Positions 6,046 to 11,653 of a stretch of DNA of 12,434 bases are shown piece after piece (the stretch's first letter is position 1; each line of letters opens with the position of its first letter). The position numbers and the translations under genes were made by a program. The notes under the pieces were generated by a model. It was not told the DNA's origin and did not search any database. It saw only the letters and a list, made by a program, of their open reading frames with translations. Origin of the DNA: Thermoflexales bacterium (lineage in GTDB: Bacteria > Chloroflexota > Anaerolineae > B4-G1); assembly GCA_007118795.1 (NCBI GenBank), contig SKQX01000154.1:1-12434 (forward strand). Direction: 5' to 3'.

Positions 6046-6356
6046 TTTCTGTTTTTCCCTCGTCGGGTCGCCTGCAGTGACCACTGCCTCAAAGACGCCC
6101 GTGGCTTTTTTCCAAGCCGCTGAAGCCGCGCAAAGGTATCGAGGTGACGAAGCGCGTGCCGGCCCTCCCACCGTGAACCCATGCGGCTACTCTATGTCCG
6201 GCGCCGCAGAAGCCGCTCCTGTAGGCACGAGGGTCATCCCCGTCGTCGGCCGTCCGTACCGAAACGTATCATGGCCCAGTCCACGCCCGGGTCGGACTAC
6301 CCGCGCCGCGGGCCGGGCTGCCGCCAGCTATCATCACTAACCCCAAGGAGATAACG
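6046..6356. other. Gene-free interval before the RidA gene
   Basis: No supported gene. Small hairpins are visible: GCAGT-GACC-ACTGC (6074-6087) and a GGCTT/AAGCC stem around a T-run near 6107-6122, which could act as a weak terminator. I could not identify a promoter for the next gene with confidence. Confidence 0.5.
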
Positions 6357-6737
6357 ATGAAGTCGATCGCGACCGATGCTGCGCCCCGCCCCGCTGGCCA
6401 CTACGCTCAGGCCATCGTGCACGACGGGCTGGTCTACGTCTCCGGTCAGCTGGGCGTCGACCCGGAGACCGGTGAGAAGCGACTTGGCTCCGTCGAGGAC
6501 CAGACCGAGCAAGCTCTCCACAATGTCGCTGCCGTCATCCGCGCCGCCGGAACCGATATCGACCGCGTCCTCAAGACCACGGTCTACGTCGCCGACATCG
6601 CCCTCTGGGATCGGGTCAACGCGGTGTACGCCGAATTCTTCGGTCCTCATCGCCCCGCCCGGGCCGTCGTCCCCACGCGGGAGCTCCACCACGGCTTCCT
6701 GGTGGAGATCGAAGCCATCGCTGCTCTGGAGAGCTGA
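6357..6737 (+). CDS. RidA family protein (YjgF/YER057c/UK114)
   Basis: Predicted trimeric cytosolic enamine/imine deaminase. The family hydrolyses reactive 2-aminoacrylate-type intermediates made by PLP enzymes, or has pathway-specific relatives. It has 126 residues, the usual length. Motifs are YVSGQLGVDPETGE at about residues 27-40, KTTVYVADIALWDRVNAVYAEFF in the middle, and RPARAVV with VEIEAIA near the C-terminus. The Arg of RPARA and the Glu of VEIE match the substrate-binding positions of RidA. The usual LP before the last strand is LHHGF here. AAGGAG (6345-6350) lies six bases before ATG 6357. There is no PLP-enzyme gene nearby, so the substrate is open. Confidence 0.93.
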   Translation: MKSIATDAAPRPAGHYAQAIVHDGLVYVSGQLGVDPETGEKRLGSVEDQTEQALHNVAAVIRAAGTDIDRVLKTTVYVADIALWDRVNAVYAEFFGPHRPARAVVPTRELHHGFLVEIEAIAALES

Positions 6738-6779
6738 CGGGCGAAGGGGGCGGAGAACCGTTTCGTGCCCGCACTCCGG

Positions 6780-6995
6780 CTCCGCCTCGGTGCCTGAATA
6801 CGAACTGGGTACTGTCAGCGCTTCCATCCTACCTGTTTGTAGTGAGCTACGCAGCGCCAGCGGACTAGCGTCCCAACGGTACCGCAGCTCCGCCTGCGCG
6901 CCTGACTGCCAACTGGGTACCGTCAGCGCTTCTATGCCACCTGTTTGTAGTAAGCTACGCAGCGCCAGCGGAGTAGCGTCCCGACGGTACTCCAG
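6780..6995. repeat. Two tandem copies of a 108-base hairpin-forming unit
   Basis: Unit 1 (6780-6887) and unit 2 (6888-6995) agree at about 93 of 108 positions by my count, and a short third start (6996-7014) follows. Each unit contains an inverted pair. In unit 2, ACTGGGTACCGTC (6912-6924) pairs with GACGGTACTCCAGT (6982-6995). In unit 1 the pairing is partial around GGTAC/GTACC. A smaller stem GTAG/CTAC lies inside each unit. Because 108 is a multiple of three, an open frame runs through both copies. That frame overlaps ridA out of phase and looks like chance. Confidence 0.85.
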
Positions 6996-7014
6996 TTCCG
7001 CCTACGTGCCTCAC

Positions 7015-7384
7015 TAGGAACCGGGGCCGTTTCATTGAATCAGCGGTTCAGCTCTCCTAGGTGCGACGCACCAACGGTAGCTGCGCTGCACCTCTCCTTG
7101 TTCCCTTGCATCCCCGCATCTTTGCGCCTTTGCGTTGTCCTCTTGTCGACCGCCCGTCGCTTGTCTGTCGCTCTCCGCCACCCGCGTCCGACCACGCGTT
7201 GAGCTTCCCGGAACGGGTTGTCCCCGGAATTGCCAAGACGACGGAATTGGCGTATGCTTGGGTTGAACGAGCCCCCGAAAGCTGCGGCGGGTGATATGGC
7301 AGGACCGAGACCCTGGGTCTGGTGCCGCGGTGGTGGGCGCGCTTTCCTGAGTTCTAGTCCGGTCGGCGGGAAGAGGGTACGTCG
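7015..7384. other. Gene-free interval before the cohesin-like gene
   Basis: No supported gene. It has a small hairpin GGTGCG-A-CGCACC (7060-7072) and a phrase of the 'gcatctttgcgcctttgcg' kind, which I recall as common between genes in related genomes. The promoter at 7230-7258 belongs to the next gene. Confidence 0.5.
7230..7258 (+). promoter_or_regulatory. Possible promoter of the cohesin-like gene
   Basis: TTGCCA (7230-7235), a 17-base spacer, then TATGCT (7253-7258). Predicted start is near 7265, with a leader of about 120 bases. Confidence 0.5.
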
Positions 7385-8254
7385 ATGGGAGATATCGCCG
7401 AAAGTCACCAGCATCCCCGGTCATCGCGGACGTGGCCAAGCCTGGCCTTGATCCTGCTGACGGGCGGAGCCCTGGTGTCCGCCTTCGTCGTTAGCGCGGG
7501 CGCTGGCGGACAGGCCTTCCTGCCGGGGTGGCGGCCCAACCCGGTCGCTCACCATCGGGCACCGTCCGCGTCCGGCGAATCTGGCGTCGAAATAGCCGTG
7601 AGCCCACCGGCCAAGACCGTCATCGTCGGGGACAGGTTCACGATGGACGTGGTGGTGAACCCCAACGAACTGCCGGTGGATGCGGTCCAGGTCGTGATGA
7701 GATTCACTCCCCACGAGCTCCAGGTGGTGTCGGTCATTGGCGATGCGTTTGCCCTCGAAGTGGAGGTCATCAATGATCTTGACAACGCCGCGGGCAAGGT
7801 GATCCATAGCCGCGAGTGTCCGCCGGACGAATTCACCAACGTTCCCTTCACCCTCTGCACCATCACCTTTGAGGCCGTTGGCGTCACCGAGGGGACGGCC
7901 TTGGTGTTTACCGACGAAGATACGAGCGCGTACTTCCGGGGGACGCCGCACCCTGTCGGCACCAGCGGAGCCGTCGTGGTCGTCGAGGAGCCGGCGACGC
8001 CCACCGCTGCCCCATCGGCGACGACTACGCTGACGCCCAGTTTGACCCCGACTCCCTCGATCACGCTGACGCCCTCCCGGACGCCCACTGCCACCCAGAC
8101 CGCCACTCCCACGGCGTCATCAACGCCTTACCCCACGGCGACAGTGAGGCCCACCAGCACGATGACCTCGACTCACACCCCGACTCCCGTGGCTACCGAG
8201 ACAACGCCGGACGACGGACAGCGTCTCTACCTGCCTGTGGTGCTCCGCTGCTAG
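7385..8254 (+). CDS. Secreted cohesin-like domain protein with Thr/Pro linker and LYLPVVLR tail
   Basis: Predicted exported surface protein of 289 residues. Residues about 18-42 form a hydrophobic signal or anchor segment preceded by Arg. Residues about 68-200 resemble a cohesin-type beta-sandwich: VEIAVSPPAKTVIVGDRFTMDVVVN, then VDAVQVVMRFTPHELQVVSV, and CTITFEAVGVTEG. Two Cys (145 and 158) could form a disulfide. Residues about 202-275 are a Thr/Pro/Ser-rich spacer, probably exposed and possibly glycosylated. The end LYLPVVLRC (281-289) resembles short C-terminal tails I recall from Chloroflexota secreted proteins. AGAGGG (7372-7377) lies seven bases before the ATG. No dockerin, glycoside hydrolase or second cohesin gene is nearby, so a cellulosome role is not implied. 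The domain call rests on pattern alone. Confidence 0.75.
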   Translation: MGDIAESHQHPRSSRTWPSLALILLTGGALVSAFVVSAGAGGQAFLPGWRPNPVAHHRAPSASGESGVEIAVSPPAKTVIVGDRFTMDVVVNPNELPVDAVQVVMRFTPHELQVVSVIGDAFALEVEVINDLDNAAGKVIHSRECPPDEFTNVPFTLCTITFEAVGVTEGTALVFTDEDTSAYFRGTPHPVGTSGAVVVVEEPATPTAAPSATTTLTPSLTPTPSITLTPSRTPTATQTATPTASSTPYPTATVRPTSTMTSTHTPTPVATETTPDDGQRLYLPVVLRC

Positions 8255-8659
8255 AGCCGGGAAGCCGTGTTGGGGCGGGGACCATTCTGGACTGGCGGGG
8301 CGACGCAGAGCCCGCCGTGGATGGGACGCAGGTCTCCGCAGATGGCCCAGATTCTGTCTGAGGATGGGAACGGCATGGCCCCACAGCGACCCTGGTCGCG
8401 CGTGATCGGGAGTCCGTAGGGAACCAGCGGCTTGTACCGGTTGGTAGACGGGTTCGGATGACTGTAGGTGGCTGCCAATACCGGCAGGTCGGTTTTGAGG
8501 CGGTGCCTGCGCTCGGGGAACTTGTTCGGCCGGCCTAAGGTGCGACGACGCCCTGGGGACGGGGCACGGGCCTTGGGATCCGCTGAACGTGCCCGTCTCG
8601 CGGCGGCCGGCGTCGCCGTGTTACCCCGACCCGGTCGTGGCTCCCGAATGAGAGACGGG
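8255..8659. other. Gene-free interval between convergent genes
   Basis: Stems are visible at GGCGGG/CCCGCC (8294-8316) and GCGAC-CCTG-GTCGC (8386-8399), neither with a T-run. A 75-codon minus-strand frame (8251-8478) is open but has no recognisable domain, so I do not call it. Confidence 0.5.
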
Positions 8660-9172
8660 TTACCGGGTAGTGGGCGCCGACCCGGCGGCCTGGCTGACTA
8701 CGCCCACCAGCAGCAGAACGGCGAAGGTCACGGCCGCCACCGTACCGGAAAGCTCCAGAGTCTGCACGATGATCCCGGCACCGGCCAGTGACGAGAGAAC
8801 GATCAGCGCCCACTCGAACAGGGCCAGGACGACCATCACCCCGATGACTGCGCCGATCAGAGCCAGGACCCAGGATAGGGCCGGCAGATCGAGTCCGGCG
8901 AAATCCAATAGCGCCATCACCACGTAGCCCCCGGCCAGGAAGCCGGCCGCGCCTATGGCCAGCCTCTGCAGGAAGACGGCCAGGACCGCGCCTACCACCC
9001 CGGCCGCCAGGGCGATCAGGATCACGAGCCATGCCTCATCTACCCCGGCCAGCCGGCTCGCCAGGTCCGCGGCCACGATGAACCCAATGGCGGCGACGAA
9101 CAGCCAGTACAGCCGCCGTCCCGCGAGGAGCGCGGCCGCCCCAGCCAGAATGCTCAGAATCGAGAGTGTCAT
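8660..9172 (-). CDS. Multi-pass membrane protein of unknown function
   Basis: A 170-residue, very hydrophobic protein with about five to six membrane segments starting right at the N-terminus. The Arg-Arg-Leu-Tyr-Trp motif near residues 19-23 and Gly/Ala-rich helices suggest a DUF4203/TMEM198-like protein, but that is a weak resemblance. AGGGGG lies about eight bases before the ATG at 9172. It is the last of three closely spaced minus-strand genes, 13 bases after the preceding one, so it is very likely in one operon with it. It ends convergently with the cohesin-like gene 405 bases away. Function is unknown. Its neighbours suggest an envelope role. Confidence 0.75.
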   Translation of the reverse strand: MTLSILSILAGAAALLAGRRLYWLFVAAIGFIVAADLASRLAGVDEAWLVILIALAAGVVGAVLAVFLQRLAIGAAGFLAGGYVVMALLDFAGLDLPALSWVLALIGAVIGVMVVLALFEWALIVLSSLAGAGIIVQTLELSGTVAAVTFAVLLLVGVVSQAAGSAPTTR

Positions 9173-9185
9173 ATCCGGAGCCCCC

Positions 9186-9497
9186 TTATCGCTTAAGAAG
9201 AATCAAGATGCCCGCCGCCAGGGCAGCCAGCCCCAGGATGACGTCGATGCTCTGGATGCTGATGGGCAGCAGCCCCAGCAGCCCCTGGGCCACCAGCCAC
9301 GCACCCAGGAGGATCATCCCGATCTTGGCGGACCAGCTCTCCCACTGCAGGAGGATCAGGATGCCGGCCGCCATCGCCAGCAAGTCCAGGATCAGGGTCG
9401 CGCCCTGAAAGCCGATGTCGGCCACTGACAACAAGCCGCTGGCGATCAGCCAGACGCTCAGTAAGAGCATGGCCAGTCGCTTCGTGAGTCCAAACAT
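9186..9497 (-). CDS. Small four-helix membrane protein with an internal repeat
   Basis: A 103-residue hydrophobic protein, apparently four membrane helices. The halves echo each other: LLAMAAGILILLQ at about residues 39-51 and LAALAAGILILLKR at about 90-103. This suggests an internal duplication of a two-helix unit. I choose ATG 9497 over the longer open frame because GGAGG (complement of 9505-9509) lies seven bases upstream and the extension reads like non-coding sequence. It sits 40 bases after the YggT-like gene and 13 before the next one. It resembles small DUF308/SPW-type membrane proteins in size only, and I cannot name the family. Confidence 0.75.
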   Translation of the reverse strand: MFGLTKRLAMLLLSVWLIASGLLSVADIGFQGATLILDLLAMAAGILILLQWESWSAKIGMILLGAWLVAQGLLGLLPISIQSIDVILGLAALAAGILILLKR

Positions 9498-9537
9498 TAT
9501 CGATCCTCCTCTTTCCGTCGGCGTGACGGTCTGTAAG

Positions 9538-9951
9538 CTAGGCGGGAGCGCTTGGCCCGCCTCCGTCACGCGGAGTTTCGCCGAACGTGACCCACATGAC
9601 GCGCACAATGCCCCACGCAAACAGGGCGTAGACGAGCATCGCCACCAGGGACGACAGCTCCAGGACCGAACCGTTGGCCGCGGGGTCATCGAACAGACCG
9701 GTGAAGGGCACCAGGAATACCGCCGTGATGCCGTAGATGAGCTGTGCGAATCCGGCCTGGGGACTCGCGGCCAGGAGCCGGAGAAGAAATCGGATGCCGA
9801 TCAGCGCCTGAAGAACGCCCGTGGCCAACCAGATGATCTGAGTCGCCTTGGTCAGGGCATGCCCGGTATCCGGAGGCCCTCCACCGCTGGGCCTGGGCTT
9901 CTCGCTTCTCTTTGGTGCCGATTGTGTCTGCTCAGGGGCTTGTTGTGCCAC
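9538..9951 (-). CDS. YggT-like membrane protein
   Basis: A 137-residue membrane protein. The first 35 residues are polar, rich in Pro, Gln, Lys and Ser, and probably cytosolic. Then come hydrophobic segments at about 36-60, 67-85 and 96-122. The stretch GIRFLLRLLAASPQAGFAQLIY followed by FLVPFTGLF matches the YggT-family pattern of an Arg-containing helix and a conserved Pro-Phe turn. The start is GTG 9951, with AAGGAGG (complement of 9958-9964) six bases upstream. An in-frame ATG at 10011 is possible but has no such site. It is the first gene of the close minus-strand group ending at 8660. YggT proteins have been linked to osmotic tolerance and to cell-division gene clusters in other bacteria. 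Confidence 0.75.
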   Translation of the reverse strand: MAQQAPEQTQSAPKRSEKPRPSGGGPPDTGHALTKATQIIWLATGVLQALIGIRFLLRLLAASPQAGFAQLIYGITAVFLVPFTGLFDDPAANGSVLELSSLVAMLVYALFAWGIVRVMWVTFGETPRDGGGPSAPA

Positions 9952-10082
9952 AGCACACCTCCTTCTTTCTAACTTCTCTACCCACACACCGCTTTCAAGT
10001 TTACCCGCCACGGTCCGACGGTCCGGTGTCGCCCTGAGGTCAGAGCGCGGCGGGTTCTATCTGCTCTGTGGGCCCCTCCTGG

Positions 10083-10247
10083 TCAGAATCCACGGCGTCG
10101 GCCGAAGATGAGCCCGAGGACGAACAAGATGATGAACACCCAGAACAGGATCCGGGCGATGTCCGTAGCGGCTCCGGCAATCCCACCAAACCCCAGGACA
10201 CCGGCGACGAGGGCCAGAACCAGCAGTATGACGATCCATCGCAACAT
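10083..10247 (-). CDS. DUF1328/YtjA-family small membrane protein
   Basis: A 54-residue protein translated from ATG 10247 on the minus strand. It starts MLRWIVILLVLALVAGVLGF, continues with GGIAGAATDIARILFWVF, and ends in a short basic tail GRRRGF. Both halves match the DUF1328 family pattern (MLRWAL..., FGGIAGAA.GIAKILF). Two membrane helices are expected, at about residues 4-20 and 31-48. GGAGG (complement of 10256-10260) lies eight bases before the ATG. The gene is short and easily missed. It lies 131 bases upstream of the YggT-like gene on the same strand. Family members are small inner-membrane proteins of unknown function. Confidence 0.88.
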   Translation of the reverse strand: MLRWIVILLVLALVAGVLGFGGIAGAATDIARILFWVFIILFVLGLIFGRRRGF

Positions 10248-10398
10248 CAGAGTATCCTCCCTTTCATCGGTCCACGTCCAACCGTTCTGCCGGGGCGATC
10301 AGTGATGGAGATCCGATCCCCCTGGCCCAATCCACCTCCCCCGCTGGTGACCTGGCTCGTTAGGTCACTAAGGCAGGTCCGAGGTGCTTCCGAAATCC

Positions 10399-10407
10399 AG
10401 TATATCA
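10399..10407 (-). promoter_or_regulatory. Extended -10 promoter of the DUF1328-like gene
   Basis: On the minus strand the sequence reads TGATATACT, an extended -10 element (TGn plus TATACT). No good -35 is present. Transcription would start near 10392 and leave a leader of about 145 bases. The leader contains a 7-pair hairpin, GTGACCT (10347-10353) with AGGTCAC (10362-10368). Confidence 0.5.
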
Positions 10408-10532
10408 CACAGAGCCGGCTCCAGCGGACGGAGTTCGTTTGGGTTCCCGTTGAGTAAGGTTGGTGAAGGTTGGAGATCCGTTGGTTGAGCGTGTGCCATG
10501 GGCCGCCCCCCACGGGAAGCGCGGCGACAACG

Positions 10533-10569
10533 CCCCCCTCACCGAACCTCTCCCCCAAGGGGGGAGAGG
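10533..10569 (-). repeat. Palindromic intergenic repeat, copy D (inverted)
   Basis: Read on the minus strand it is CCTCTCCCCC, a short centre, GGGGGAGAGG, then TTCGGTGAGGGGG: the same repeat as copies A-C in opposite orientation, with small changes in the linker. Confidence 0.8.
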
Positions 10570-10591
10570 AGTAGAAAGACGGAAGGGTCCC

Positions 10592-10621
10592 CGACTCATC
10601 GCTGCCCGACTCATCCCTGCC
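10592..10621 (+). repeat. 15-base tandem duplication
   Basis: CGACTCATCGCTGCC (10592-10606) is directly followed by CGACTCATCCCTGCC (10607-10621), with one mismatch. No function is evident. Confidence 0.75.
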
Positions 10622-10676
10622 CCAGTCGTTCCGCGAGTGCCGAGGTACCTGTCGGGCTTTATCATTCTCGCCCGTG

Positions 10677-10775
10677 AGGTGACCGGCACTTCGGTCAACA
10701 CATCGGAAAACCGAATCTCACGCTTTCTGAAGCTGATTCGGGCCATCATGCTGTTCTTGCAAGTGCCGGTCACCT
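10677..10775. repeat. 99-base element bounded by perfect 15-base inverted repeats
   Basis: AGGTGACCGGCACTT (10677-10691) is perfectly inverted as AAGTGCCGGTCACCT (10761-10775). The interior forms a second stem CCGAATC (10711-10717) with GATTCGG (10735-10741), capped by GCTT/AAGC. The ends match the element at 5695-5791 for 14 bases, but the interiors differ. There is no reading frame inside. Confidence 0.8.
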
Positions 10776-10795
10776 TGGCCACAGAAGAATGACAA

Positions 10796-10960
10796 GGCCT
10801 GAGGTCACCAGGAGCACTTGTTTTCGACCTTTGAGGTCTTCGCGCGGCCTGTCAAGACCCGAAAACGCCTTCAGCGGGCACAGAAAAGCGTGCTGCGAGG
10901 TGTCAATCGAAACCTCAAAGGTCTCTGGTGTCAAAACCCTTGCTCCTGGCCTGAGGTCAC
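10796..10960. repeat. Nested inverted-repeat element with flanking 13-base direct repeats
   Basis: GGCCTGAGGTCAC occurs at 10796-10808 and again at 10948-10960 in the same orientation. Overlapping or just inside these are CCAGGAGCA (10808-10816) and TGCTCCTGG (10941-10949), then GACCTTTGAGGT (10826-10837) and ACCTCAAAGGTC (10912-10923), with similar T-rich linkers between the two inverted pairs. No transposase frame lies inside. The layout resembles a small non-autonomous insertion. Confidence 0.65.
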
Positions 10961-10968
10961 TGGGCCGC

Positions 10969-10997
10969 TTGACACAGTCGCTGAGCTCCGCTAGACT
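10969..10997 (+). promoter_or_regulatory. Consensus-like promoter with no gene after it
   Basis: A perfect TTGACA (10969-10974), a 17-base spacer, then TAGACT (10992-10997). Predicted start is near 11004. The first credible coding start downstream is about 650 bases away at 11654, so this may drive a small RNA. Confidence 0.6.
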
Positions 10998-11003
10998 GGA
11001 CCT

Positions 11004-11095
11004 TCGTCTCTGGAGCGATACAACAGGATCTGACGCGGGGCCGGACCTGAGCCCTCAAACCCTTCAGGAGGATCAAGGGCCTGGTCAGGCCCCGC
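11004..11095 (+). ncRNA. Candidate small structured RNA
   Basis: Downstream of the promoter lies a long interrupted hairpin. GCGGGG (11035-11040) pairs with CCCCGC (11090-11095), CCTGA (11046-11050) with TCAGG (11085-11089), and GCCCT (11051-11055) with AGGGC (11076-11080), making 16 pairs in all. A competing 7-pair stem GGGCCTG-GT-CAGGCCC (11077-11092) could switch with it. No clear T-run terminator follows, so the 3' end is unknown. It matches no RNA family I recognise. Confidence 0.3.
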
Positions 11096-11304
11096 ACTTA
11101 CCACCGGAGCCCTTGTCATTCTGAGAAGATCTACGGTGCCCAGCTTGCCAAGGCGGCGAAGCGAGCCTCAAGCCTCGCACCACTCAGAACAGAAGAGATT
11201 GCGCTCGCCCATTGTCAGCGTGATGACCCTTCTGTGGATCCAATCCGATCTGTCAGGCGGCCACGCTAAGCGTCGGCCCCGAGAGACAAAGTCCGCATTC
11301 TTTC

Positions 11305-11354
11305 GCTCTCCCCGGGAAGAGGGCTAGCCCGGCACCGGCGGGCCGTGAGGGGGG
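11305..11354 (+). repeat. Degraded palindromic repeat, copy E
   Basis: CTCTCCCCGGGAAGAGGGCTAG is followed by about 18 GC-rich bases and then TGAGGGGGG. It keeps the order of parts of copies A-D but has an interrupted tail. Confidence 0.55.
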
Positions 11355-11653
11355 GTCTTATGGTTCACACTATTTTCATCGTCTCCAACTCAACCCTCAC
11401 GCAGCGAATATGTTTGCTGGTAGCAGAGCAGGCGCGGCGGCTGGAGCGACGAAGGACTTCGCGCCCCTGGGTCGATTTGCTCACCTGTGGGCGCTCCTGG
11501 GCGGTCCTGGAAGCTCCCATCGCCCAGTGATGATCGTCGTCCCGGCCAGATAGCCGGAACTGCCCAGGAAGTGAGGCTGATCACCGAAGGCCGCCCTGGT
11601 TCTTGCAGGGTTATGTCTTCTCTCAGTGAACTAGAACACGGGAAGGGAGGTCT

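Larger units (their letters stand above)
10411..11653. other. Long gene-free, repeat-rich region
   Basis: Over 1.2 kb with no convincing gene on either strand. It holds an inverted copy of the palindromic repeat (10533-10569), a 15-base tandem duplication (10592-10621), a 99-base inverted-repeat element (10677-10775), a nested inverted-repeat element (10796-10960), a promoter with a following hairpin (10969-11095), and a degraded repeat copy (11305-11354). The phrase TTGTCATTCTGAGAAGATCT (11113-11132) resembles another intergenic repeat I recall from related genomes. Confidence 0.7.

Noticed and set aside
5929..6171. 80-codon minus-strand frame (RRRDLNTRPRAYESPALPLSY)
   Set aside because: This is the classic false protein read antisense through tRNA-Met.
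6376..7017. 213-codon frame with 36-residue repeats
   Set aside because: Its first half overlaps ridA out of frame, it has no ribosome site, and its repeats follow from a 108-base DNA repeat whose arms look like structured non-coding DNA.
8251..8478. 75-codon minus-strand frame
   Set aside because: No recognisable domain, it overlaps the end of the cohesin-like gene, and no ribosome site stands out. It cannot be excluded but is not supported.
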